Source of the DNA: JAWWOL01 sp963797535
GTDB lineage: Bacteria > Actinomycetota > Actinomycetes > JAWWOL01
Assembly (NCBI GenBank): GCA_963797535.1
Contig: CAWCPQ010000001.1
Span: 1,612,001 to 1,676,000, forward strand
Length of the DNA stretch: 64,000 nt
Direction of reading: 5' to 3'
Positions 27,348 to 35,526 of the stretch are shown here, piece by piece. The stretch's first letter is position 1; the number at the start of each line of letters is the position of its first letter. A program made the translations under genes and the position numbers. The notes below the pieces were generated by a model. It worked only from the letters and a program-made list of their open reading frames with translations, was not told where the DNA came from and ran no database searches.

Positions 27348-28463
27348 ATGACCGGTGTACGCGTACTCGTGGGCACCCGAAAGGGTGCGTTTGTGCTCAC
27401 CTCCGACGAGGGTCGCCGGAGCTGGCAGGTCGACGGACCGCACTTCCCCGGCTGGGAGATCTACCACCTGAACGGCTCCCCCGCCGACCCGGACCGGCTC
27501 TATGCCTCGCAGACGAGCGGCTGGTTCGGCCAGGTGATCCAGCGTTCCGACGACGGCGGCCGCAGCTGGACACCCGCCGGCAACGACTTCCGCTACGCCA
27601 GCTCCGAGGGGCTGCACCAGACCTTCGACGGCACCCCGCAGCCCTGGAAGTTCAGCCGGGTGTGGCACCTCGAGCCTTCGCCAACCGACCCCGACACCGT
27701 CTTCGCAGGGGTCGAGGACGCGGCCTTGTTCAAGTCGACCGACGGCGCCCAAACCTGGGAGGAGCTGCGCGGACTGCGCGAGCACGGCTCGGGTCCGGAG
27801 TGGCAGCCCGGCGCGGGGGGCATGTGCCTGCACACGATCCTGCTCGACCCGCGCGACCCCGACCGCATCTACGTCGCGATCTCCGCGGCCGGGGTCTTCC
27901 GCACCGACGACGCCGGACTGACCTGGCGGCCGGTCAACCAGGGCCTGCTCTCGGACGGAATCCCCTCACCAGCGGCCAAGGTCGGCCACTGCGTGCACAA
28001 CCTGGCCATGCATCCGTCCCGGCCCGACACGCTGTTCATGCAGAAGCACTGGGATGTCATGCGGTCCGACGACGCGGCCGGGCACTGGTACGAGATCAGC
28101 GGCGACCTGCCCACCGACTTCGGCTTCCCCGTCGCTGTGCACGCCCACGAGCCGGAGACGGTCTACGTGGTGCCGATCACCAGCGACTCGCACCACTTCC
28201 CGCCCGAGGGCCGGCTGCGGGTCTACCGCAACCGCGGCGGCGGCGACAGCTGGGAGCCGCTGACCGCCGGCCTGCCGCAGGAGCACTGCTACGTCAACGT
28301 CCTGCGCGACGCGATGGCCGTGGACACGCTGCCCGAGTGCGGGATCTACTTCGGTACGACCGGAGGGCAGGTGTACGCCTCCGCCGACTCCGGCGACCAC
28401 TGGAACGCCGTCGTCCGCGACCTGCCGCCGGTGCTGTCGGTCGAGGTGCAGACCCTGTCATGA
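27348..28463 (+). CDS. BNR/VPS10-like beta-propeller protein (exo-sialidase-like fold)
   Basis: A 371-residue soluble protein with repeated Asp-box-like turns (SDDGGRSWTPAG near 65, STDGAQTWEELR, TDDAGLTWRPV near 185, SADSGDHWNAV near the end), the mark of BNR/sortilin-type propellers. The ATG at 27348 was chosen: GGAGG lies 12 bases upstream, and the product opens TGVRVLVGTRKGAFVL. Its stop overlaps the following MoaD-like gene. No sialidase catalytic set is evident. The family is usually annotated as glycosyl hydrolase-like without experimental support. Confidence 0.8.
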   Translation: MTGVRVLVGTRKGAFVLTSDEGRRSWQVDGPHFPGWEIYHLNGSPADPDRLYASQTSGWFGQVIQRSDDGGRSWTPAGNDFRYASSEGLHQTFDGTPQPWKFSRVWHLEPSPTDPDTVFAGVEDAALFKSTDGAQTWEELRGLREHGSGPEWQPGAGGMCLHTILLDPRDPDRIYVAISAAGVFRTDDAGLTWRPVNQGLLSDGIPSPAAKVGHCVHNLAMHPSRPDTLFMQKHWDVMRSDDAAGHWYEISGDLPTDFGFPVAVHAHEPETVYVVPITSDSHHFPPEGRLRVYRNRGGGDSWEPLTAGLPQEHCYVNVLRDAMAVDTLPECGIYFGTTGGQVYASADSGDHWNAVVRDLPPVLSVEVQTLS

Positions 28464-28750
28464 TCCGGGTCCGGCTGCCCGCCCACCTGCGGGCGCTTGC
28501 GCACTGCGAACGCGAGCTCACCGTAGAGGCGCCGGCGACCCAGCGGGCCGTGCTCGACGAGGTCGAGCGGCGCTACCCGATGCTGCGGGGCACCATGCGC
28601 GACCCGGCCACTGGCGTGCGCCGGCCGTTCGTCAGGTTCTTCGCCTGCGAGGAGGACCTGTCCCACACCGACCCGGACGAGCCGCTGCCGGCCGAGGTAG
28701 CCGACGGGCGGGAGCCGTACCTCGTGGTCGGGGCGATGGCCGGCGGCTAG
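28460..28750 (+). CDS. MoaD/ThiS-like ubiquitin-fold protein
   Basis: A 96-residue beta-grasp protein that ends in Gly-Gly (GAMAGG), the C-terminus needed for adenylation and thiocarboxylation in MoaD/ThiS sulfur carriers. The start overlaps the beta-propeller stop (ATGA). No moaE, moeB or thiazole gene lies nearby, so molybdopterin synthesis is not implied. The recurring pairing with a propeller protein suggests a distinct sulfur-transfer or modifier role, which is inference. Confidence 0.78.
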   Translation: MIRVRLPAHLRALAHCERELTVEAPATQRAVLDEVERRYPMLRGTMRDPATGVRRPFVRFFACEEDLSHTDPDEPLPAEVADGREPYLVVGAMAGG

Positions 28751-28769
28751 GCGCGCCTCGCTTCGACGG

Positions 28770-28886
28770 GTGCGGGGTACGGCCCACTGGCCCTGCCCGC
28801 TGAGCGGTCCGACCCCCGCCACCACCGCGCGAGTGCGGGGAACGGCCCACTGGCCGCGCCCGCTGAGCGGTCCGACCCCCGCCACC
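28770..28886 (+). repeat. Two direct copies of a 54-bp intergenic repeat (family A, forward)
   Basis: Copy 1 (28770-28823) and copy 2 (28833-28886) share 51 of 54 bases and have a 63-bp period. The core GTGCGGGG(T/A)ACGGCCCACT and the distal GAGCGGTCCGAC are the best kept parts. The same core recurs in inverted orientation at 29902-30019, on the other side of the gene between them. Confidence 0.8.
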
Positions 28887-28979
28887 GTCGCTGTCAACCG
28901 ACACCTCGGCCCTGTGGACTGATCGGCTGGCGGGGGACAGCCCCAGCCGGTATCGCCGGAACGCGGCATCGTCGCGGTC

Positions 28980-29888
28980 ATGGATCTCGACGCAGCAGTA
29001 GCCCGCGCCTGCCGGGACGGCGCGATCACCCTTGCCGGTCTGCGCGATCTGGGGGCCAGCAAGTCGGCGATCGGCCATCGTGTCCGTACCGGCCGATGGC
29101 TACATCCGCATCGTGAGGTCTACGTCGTACGGTCCCGGGTGATTGATCCGCACCGATCCCGGATCCGCGCTGCCCTGCTCGCCGCGCCGCCGGACGCCGT
29201 ACTGAGTCACGCCGCCGCAGCCTACTTGCACGGCATCCAGGGGGTAGGCCCCCTCAACCTCGTCGACGTGACCATGCCGCGCAGTGTCGGCGACCGCGCG
29301 ATTCGCGGCATTCGGGTCCATCGCAGGGATGCACCGCAGGTCGTCACGCAGCAAGGGCTCCCGGTGGTGTCCGCCCCCTTGGCCGTACGAGGGCTCGCCG
29401 ACCAGCTGGAGCTTCCGGCCCTGCTATCCGCGGTCGACTCGGCACTGCACCAGCGGCTGGTGACCCTCGATGGGCTGCTGGCCCTGGAACCTCCGTGGCG
29501 GCTGGAGCCGAGGTCCCGCTGGTTCCGAGCCCTGCAGCTGGCCGACGGCCGTGCCGAGTCGCCGCTGGAGTCGCGAGCTCGGCTGGTCGTGATCGAGGCT
29601 GGGCTCGGGCCGGTCGAGCTACAGGTGCTGGTCGAGGTGGACGGGGTGATCTATCGGGTGGACATCTGCTGGTGTCCGATCCAGCTCGGTCTTGAGGCCG
29701 ATGGGCGTGAGGCGCACAGCAGCGCGGAGGCGTTGCTGAACGACCGCCGCCGGCAGAACGCCCTGTTCGGGGCCGGATGGCCGCTCGTCCGCTGCACCTG
29801 GGAAGACGTGACCGGACCACCGGACCGGCTGCTTTACGACATCCGGCAGGGCATGGCTCAACAGAGGCGGCGGGTTGTCCTGAGATAG
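28980..29888 (+). CDS. AbiEi-like wHTH plus DUF559/Vsr-like nuclease-fold protein
   Basis: A 302-residue protein. The N-terminal ~60 residues form a winged-helix-like module (ITLAGLRDLGASKSAIGHRV, then a short wing RTGRWLHPHREVYVV), as in AbiEi antitoxin-like proteins. The C-terminal ~100 residues resemble the DUF559/Vsr PD-(D/E)xK fold: ESPLESRARLVVIEAGL, a V-D-I-C-W strand, LGLEADGREAH, and a final GWPLVRCTWEDV. A nuclease is likely from the fold, but activity is unproven. Such proteins occur in many copies in actinobacteria, often as defence-type accessory genes. It is bracketed by inverted repeat pairs. Confidence 0.72.
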   Translation: MDLDAAVARACRDGAITLAGLRDLGASKSAIGHRVRTGRWLHPHREVYVVRSRVIDPHRSRIRAALLAAPPDAVLSHAAAAYLHGIQGVGPLNLVDVTMPRSVGDRAIRGIRVHRRDAPQVVTQQGLPVVSAPLAVRGLADQLELPALLSAVDSALHQRLVTLDGLLALEPPWRLEPRSRWFRALQLADGRAESPLESRARLVVIEAGLGPVELQVLVEVDGVIYRVDICWCPIQLGLEADGREAHSSAEALLNDRRRQNALFGAGWPLVRCTWEDVTGPPDRLLYDIRQGMAQQRRRVVLR

Positions 29889-29901
29889 GCGGCGGCGGGG
29901 A

Positions 29902-30019
29902 AACGGCCCGCTCAACCCGCCGACCAGTGGGCGGTACCCCGCACTTGCCCGGCCGTACGAGCACGGTGGCAGGGCAACGGCCCGCTCGACCCGCCGAATG
30001 AGTGGGCGGTACCCCGCAC
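29902..30019 (-). repeat. Two copies of the family A intergenic repeat, inverted
   Basis: Copies at 29902-29944 and 29976-30019 contain CAGTGGGCGGTACCCCGCAC or AGTGGGCGGTACCCCGCAC. Read on the minus strand this is the same GTGCGGGGTACCGCCCACT core seen at 28770-28886, one base different (C for G). The four copies therefore sit as inverted pairs around the 28980-29888 gene. Confidence 0.75.
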
Positions 30020-30043
30020 ATCTCAGCGAGGAGAGGCCAGGAA

Positions 30044-31312
<1,269 letters not shown>

Positions 31313-31459
31313 CGCGAGACCACATCCCTTGTCTTCGGTCTGCTGGAGACCCCTCGGCGGGAGCAGTGCGCTCCCGGTACGACGACTGCAACGACGTTAC
31401 CGCCTACGGCGCCGGATGTGGACCAGGTTGGCCAATACGGCGCCGAGGGCGGCTGCTCC

Positions 31460-31494
31460 GTCAGGTTGTCGGCCGGCGTGGGACGCAACCTGAC
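31460..31494. other. Perfect 9-bp hairpin between clpP2 and clpX
   Basis: GTCAGGTTG (31460-31468) pairs perfectly with CAACCTGAC (31486-31494) around a 17-nt loop, 12 bases after the clpP2 stop. On the minus strand it is not followed by a T-run, so a processing or stabilising structure between clpP2 and clpX, or a weak terminator, is more likely than a strong stop. Confidence 0.55.
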
Positions 31495-31505
31495 TGTGAA
31501 GGCGG

Positions 31506-32126
31506 CTAGCTCTGGTTGGGCAGCTTGCGACTGTTGATGACCTCGTCGATGAGGCCGTACTCGACACACTCGGCAGCGGTCAGGATCTTGTCCCGCTCGA
31601 TGTCGTTCTTGACCTTCTCCTGCGTCTGCCCGGTGTGGGCGGCGAGGAGCTCCTCGAGCTGGCTGCGCATGCGCAGGATCTCGCGAGCCTGGATCTCGAC
31701 GTCGCTCGCCTGACCGCCACCCTCACTGTACGGCTGGTGGATCAGGATCCGGGCGTGGTTGAGGGCGTAGCGCTTGCCCTTGGTGCCAGCGGCGAGGATC
31801 ACCGCAGCGGCCGAGGCTGCCTGGCCCATGCAGATCGTCGACACGTCCGGCCGGATGAACTGCATCGTGTCGTAGATCGCGGTCAGCGCGGTGAACGAGC
31901 CGCCGGGCGAGTTGATGTAGATGCTGATGTCCCGGTCCGGGTCCTCGGACTCGAGGTGGAGCAGCTGGGCCATGATCACGTTGGCGACGCCGTCGTCGAT
32001 CGGGGTGCCGAGGAAGACGATCCGCTCCTTGAGCAGGCGGTCGTAGATGCTCATGACCCGCTCGCCGCGGCTGGTGCTCTCGATGACGTACGGAATCGTG
32101 TACGTGGCTGACGGTTCGAAGCTCAT
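31506..32126 (-). CDS. clpP2: ATP-dependent Clp protease proteolytic subunit ClpP2
   Basis: A serine protease subunit of 206 residues with catalytic Ser in MGQAASAAAVIL, His in HARILIHQPY and Asp in NDIERDKILTA. ATG 32126 was chosen because GAGGGAG lies 7 bases upstream. An alternative GTG/ATG pair at 32159-32162 overlaps the clpP1 stop and would add 11-12 residues. In actinobacteria the two different ClpP rings form a mixed tetradecamer. Confidence 0.95.
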   Translation of the reverse strand: MSFEPSATYTIPYVIESTSRGERVMSIYDRLLKERIVFLGTPIDDGVANVIMAQLLHLESEDPDRDISIYINSPGGSFTALTAIYDTMQFIRPDVSTICMGQAASAAAVILAAGTKGKRYALNHARILIHQPYSEGGGQASDVEIQAREILRMRSQLEELLAAHTGQTQEKVKNDIERDKILTAAECVEYGLIDEVINSRKLPNQS

Positions 32127-32158
32127 CTGTGACTCCCTCGGGGAGATAAGGCCGCTCA

Positions 32159-32833
32159 TCACGCGCCCGTCAGCGTGCCGGCACCGCTGGGGATCTGCTG
32201 GGCTCCGCTGACCACGTGGTCGACGAAGCCGTACTCCTTGGCCTCCTCGGCCGTGAACCAGCGGTCACGGTCGGAGTCGGCGTTGATCTGCTCGGACGAC
32301 TGGCCGGTGTGGAAGGCGATCCGGTCGATCATCGTCCGCTTGGTGTAGAGGATCTGCTCGGCCTGGATGGCGATGTCCGAGGCGGTTCCGCCGATGCCGA
32401 CGGACGGCTGGTGCATCATCACCCGTGCGTGCGGCAGGGCGTAGCGCTTGCCCTTGGTGCCCGCGCAGAGAAGGAACTGCCCCATCGACGCGGCGAGGCC
32501 CATGACGACCGTCGGCACGTCGTTCTGGATGAAGTTCATCGTGTCGTAGATCGCCATGCCGGCCGTGACCGAACCACCGGGCGAGTTGATGTAGAGCCAG
32601 ATGTCGCGGGTCGGGTCCTCGGCGGAGAGCAGCAGCATCTGGGCCGCGATCTGGTTGGCGATGCCGTCGTCGACCTGGCTGCCCAGGAACAGGATGCGCT
32701 CGCGCATCAGCCGGTCGTAGACGGAGTCGTTGAGGTTCATGCCGGCGCCGGCCCGTGCCGTCGGGTTGAACGGGGGCACGCTGATGCCGGAGGCACTCCC
32801 GGGGACGCTGGAGAAGTCGCTCACTACTGTCAC
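32159..32833 (-). CDS. clpP1: ATP-dependent Clp protease proteolytic subunit ClpP1
   Basis: A 224-residue protein with a ~30-residue N-terminal extension (probably a processed propeptide) before MNLNDSVYDRLMRERI. The catalytic triad is Ser in MGLAASMGQFLL, His in HARVMMHQPS and Asp in SDRDRWFTAEEA. It precedes clpP2 in one operon, and a ClgR-like operator lies about 120 bases upstream. Confidence 0.95.
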   Translation of the reverse strand: MTVVSDFSSVPGSASGISVPPFNPTARAGAGMNLNDSVYDRLMRERILFLGSQVDDGIANQIAAQMLLLSAEDPTRDIWLYINSPGGSVTAGMAIYDTMNFIQNDVPTVVMGLAASMGQFLLCAGTKGKRYALPHARVMMHQPSVGIGGTASDIAIQAEQILYTKRTMIDRIAFHTGQSSEQINADSDRDRWFTAEEAKEYGFVDHVVSGAQQIPSGAGTLTGA

Positions 32834-32948
32834 CTGCTCGCTCGTCGATGCTGGTCGGGAAGTGCGTACCGCTCCTGCCGAGGTTCCGGAGAGGCGGTGC
32901 GTCCGACCCTAACGCGACGAGGGGGCCTGTGTTCCGTCTGCGAGTTGA

Positions 32949-32966
32949 TGTTCGCTGACGGCGCAC
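32949..32966. promoter_or_regulatory. Probable ClgR operator upstream of clpP1P2
   Basis: The plus strand reads TGTTCGCTGACGGCGCAC. Against the published actinobacterial ClgR consensus WNNWCGCYNANRGCGWWS, only one defined position fails (C instead of W). The site lies 116-133 bases upstream of the clpP1 start, and clpP1P2 is the classic ClgR target in Streptomyces, Corynebacterium and Mycobacterium. The consensus comes from memory; binding is inferred. Confidence 0.7.
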
Positions 32967-33022
32967 GCAGAACACCCGGTCGGCCCCGGCGATGACGCCC
33001 ACCGGGGCGATCAAGGTGACGA

Positions 33023-34465
33023 CTAGTGGTTGTGACCCTCGTGGTCGTCGTGGTCGTGGCCCTCGTGGTCACCAGCGTGCGCGGCGATGTAGCCGGGCTC
33101 GTGCTCGCCACGGTCGTGCGCCGCCTGGTCGTGCGGGCGCAGGGCCGCGAACTCGTCGAGCTTGCTCAGGTCGACCGGGTTGCCGGACGCGTCCACGATC
33201 GTGGCGCTGCCGAGGACCAGGGCCAGTGCCTTGCCGCGGCGGACCTCGGCCCACAGCGAGTTGATCTGGCCGGAGCGCTGCAGCTCGTCGGCGTACTGCT
33301 GGACGTCGGCGCCCTGCTGCTGGGCGCGGCGCAGCAGCGCCTCGACCAGCTCGTTCTGGGAGACCTCGAGCGACTCCTTGTTGGCGATCTCGTCCAGGAT
33401 GAACTGCGCCTTGACCGCGTCGGCGGCGGTCTCGGCCAGCTCCTCGTCGAACTCCTCAGCCGTCTGGCCCTGCGCCTCGAGGTAGCGGTCGAGGGTCATG
33501 CCCATCTGCGCCAGCTGCTCGGTCATGGCGTCCCGACGCCAGCTGCGCTCGGACTCGTACAACGCCTCGGGCAGCGGGACCTCGGTCGCGGCAAGCAGGT
33601 CCTCGACCACCTTGTCGCGAGCCTGGGTGCCCTGCTCGACAGCGTTGGCCCGGCCCAGCCGGGCGCGCAGGTCCTCGCGCAGCTCGTCGATGGTGTCGAA
33701 CTCGCTGGCCATCGTGGCGAAGCTCTCGTCGAGCTCCGGCAGGTCCTTGGTCTTGACCGAGGTGACGGTGGCGGTGATCTCGGCGGTCTTGCCGGCGTGC
33801 TCGCCGGCCTCGAGCTCAGTGCTGAACGTGGTGGTGGCTGCAGCCTCGAGACCCACGAGCGCCTCGTCCAGGCCGTCGAGCAGGTTGCCAGCGCCGACCT
33901 CGTAGGACAGGCCCTCGGCACCGGCGTCAGCCAGCGTCTCGCCGTCGACCTCAGCGGACAGGTTGAGGATCACGTAGTCGCCGGTCTCGACCGGGCGCTC
34001 GACGTCCACGAGGGCGCCGAAGCGCTCGCGCATCGCCTCGAGCTGCTCGTCGACCTGCTCGTCGCTGACGGTCGCGTCGTCGACAGTGATGGTGAGCTTG
34101 TCGTACTCCGGCAGCACGATGGTCGGCTTGACCTCGACCTGGGCGGTGAAGATGAGCGCCTCGCGGTCGTTGAACTCGGTGACCTCGAGCTCGGGCTGGC
34201 CGAGCGGGGTCAGCTCGTTCTCGCGCACCGCGTCGCTGTAGAAGCGCGGGATCGCGTCGTTGACGGCTTCCTCGAGAACGACCCCGCGGCCGACCCGCTG
34301 GTCGAGCACCGCTGCGGGCACCTTGCCGGGGCGGAAGCCGGGGATGCGGACCTGCTGGCCCACCTTGCGGTAAGCGGCGTCCATGCTCGGCTTGAGCTCG
34401 TCGAACGGAACCTCGACGGTGAGCTTGACCAAGGTCTCGGAAAGGCTCTCGACAGCGCTCTTCAC
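33023..34465 (-). CDS. tig: Trigger factor (ribosome-bound peptidyl-prolyl isomerase chaperone), His-rich tail
   Basis: A 480-residue protein from GTG 34465, preceded by GAGGTGAG, and opening VKSAVESLSETLVKLTVEV as in other actinobacterial trigger factors. The ribosome-binding motif is GFRPGKVP near residue 44. The PPIase domain spans about 150-245, and the helical chaperone arms run to about 430. The last ~30 residues alternate His, Asp, Glu and Gly (GDHEGHDHDDHEGHNH), which could bind Ni or Zn. It is the first gene of the tig-clp cluster, 190 bases before clpP1. Confidence 0.95.
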   Translation of the reverse strand: MKSAVESLSETLVKLTVEVPFDELKPSMDAAYRKVGQQVRIPGFRPGKVPAAVLDQRVGRGVVLEEAVNDAIPRFYSDAVRENELTPLGQPELEVTEFNDREALIFTAQVEVKPTIVLPEYDKLTITVDDATVSDEQVDEQLEAMRERFGALVDVERPVETGDYVILNLSAEVDGETLADAGAEGLSYEVGAGNLLDGLDEALVGLEAAATTTFSTELEAGEHAGKTAEITATVTSVKTKDLPELDESFATMASEFDTIDELREDLRARLGRANAVEQGTQARDKVVEDLLAATEVPLPEALYESERSWRRDAMTEQLAQMGMTLDRYLEAQGQTAEEFDEELAETAADAVKAQFILDEIANKESLEVSQNELVEALLRRAQQQGADVQQYADELQRSGQINSLWAEVRRGKALALVLGSATIVDASGNPVDLSKLDEFAALRPHDQAAHDRGEHEPGYIAAHAGDHEGHDHDDHEGHNH

Positions 34466-34563
34466 GACGGTGCTCACCTCAGGAATCAGGGGTACGGGGG
34501 ACGGTTCCGGCACGCGAGGTTACGTGAAATCACGCAGGCCGGACAGGCGCGGTCTCAGTGAAG

Positions 34564-34636
34564 TCGGGGCGGGGAGACTCGAACTCCCGATCTCCTGCCC
34601 CCAAAGCAGGCGCGCTAGCCACTACGCTACGCCCCG
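34564..34636 (-). tRNA. tRNA-Pro (anticodon TGG)
   Basis: On the minus strand the acceptor halves CGGGGCG and CGCCCCG pair perfectly. The anticodon stem CCTGC/GCAGG encloses TTTGGGG (anticodon TGG), and the T-arm GGGAG-TTCGAGT-CTCCC is perfect. 73 nt including the discriminator A; CCA is not encoded. Confidence 0.96.
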
Positions 34637-34706
34637 CGGCGTGCCGCCAGTGTAGGCGAATTCGGACCGACAACAGCCAGGGGCCGGTAGGCTGGTCCGG
34701 TCTCCT

Positions 34707-34780
34707 GCGGGTGTAGCTCAATGGTAGAGCCCCAGCCTTCCAAGCTGGCCATGCCGGTTCGATCCCGGTCACCCGCTCCA
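34707..34780 (+). tRNA. tRNA-Gly (anticodon TCC)
   Basis: The acceptor stem is GCGGGTG/CACCCGC and the D-loop is AATGGTAG. The anticodon stem CCAGC/GCTGG encloses CTTCCAA (anticodon TCC), and the T-loop is TTCGATC. The CCA end is encoded (34778-34780), unlike the neighbouring tRNA-Pro. Confidence 0.97.
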
Positions 34781-34829
34781 CCCAGCGCCACCGACGCTGA
34801 TGCCGAGCGACGACGGACGCGAGGTGCAC

Positions 34830-35243
34830 ATGCGGCTGATTCTCAATCTGCTGTGGCTGGTGCTCGCCGGGCTGTGGATGTTCATCTTGTACGTGCTCGT
34901 CGGCGTCGTGTGGTGCATCACCATCATCGGGATCCCGTTCGGCATCGCGTCCTTTCGCATCGGGACCTTCGCGCTCTGGCCGTTCGGGCGCACCGTGGTC
35001 AAGAAACCCGGTGCGGGTGCGGGCTCATTCATCGGCAATGTCTTTTGGTTCTTCTTGTCGGGAATGTGGCTTGCGATCGGCCATGCCCTCACCGGAGCCC
35101 TCCTGTGCATCACCGTCATCGGGATCCCGCTGGGCCTCGCGAACTTCAAGCTGATCCCGGTCTCGCTCTTCCCGCTCGGCAAGGACATCGTCTCGACGAA
35201 GAGTCTCGACGCTGCCTTCGCCAACGCTGGGCCTGCGTTCTAG
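34830..35243 (+). CDS. YccF-family inner membrane protein
   Basis: A 137-residue protein with two copies of the YccF module: W-C-I-T-I-I-G-I-P-F-G near residue 27 and LCITVIGIPLGLANF near 92, each with flanking membrane helices. The ATG at 34830 has GCGAGG 5-6 bases upstream and removes a polar non-conserved extension. The function of the family is unknown. It lies 49 bases after tRNA-Gly. Confidence 0.9.
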   Translation: MRLILNLLWLVLAGLWMFILYVLVGVVWCITIIGIPFGIASFRIGTFALWPFGRTVVKKPGAGAGSFIGNVFWFFLSGMWLAIGHALTGALLCITVIGIPLGLANFKLIPVSLFPLGKDIVSTKSLDAAFANAGPAF

Positions 35244-35281
35244 CAAGGAGAGGCGGGGGCCGGTCGCCCGCTCCGGCGACG

Positions 35282-35442
35282 CGCCGCACCAGTGATCCCG
35301 TACCGGGTGATCACTGGTGCACAACGCACCGAAAACCGCCCCCATCCGGTACACGCCGCACCAGTGATCCCGTACCGGGTGATCACTGGTGCACAACGCA
35401 CCAAAAACCGCCCCCATCCGGTACACGCCGCACCAGTGATCA
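35282..35442. repeat. 72-bp palindrome-bearing tandem repeat, 2.2 copies
   Basis: Units start at 35282, 35354 and 35426 (the last is cut after about 16 bases). Each full unit contains CACCAGTGATC, a 9-nt CCGTACCGG spacer and GTGATCACTGGTG, which is an imperfect 33-nt palindrome, plus an AAAACCGCCCCCATCCGGTA arm. The two full units are nearly identical (one G/A change seen). They fill the gap between yccF and the MFS gene. Confidence 0.85.
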
Positions 35443-35526
35443 CGGACAGCGGGCCCTACGGTCCGACGGAGCCACATGTTCGGCGTACGATCCGAGGTCA
35501 TCTCCGTCGGATTGGTGGGTCCAGCA

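Noticed and set aside
25007..28460. Open frame of over 1100 codons running across valS into the propeller gene
   Set aside because: Antisense to valS and then out of frame in the propeller gene; only its last part, the MoaD-like gene from 28460, is real.
35282..35442. Possible CRISPR array
   Set aside because: Whole 72-bp units are repeated with no unique spacers, and no cas genes are present.
35240..35443. Repetitive protein with 24-residue units read from the tandem repeat
   Set aside because: It exists only because the 72-bp period is a multiple of three; no ribosome-binding site, and Cys/Trp content is unlike real genes here.
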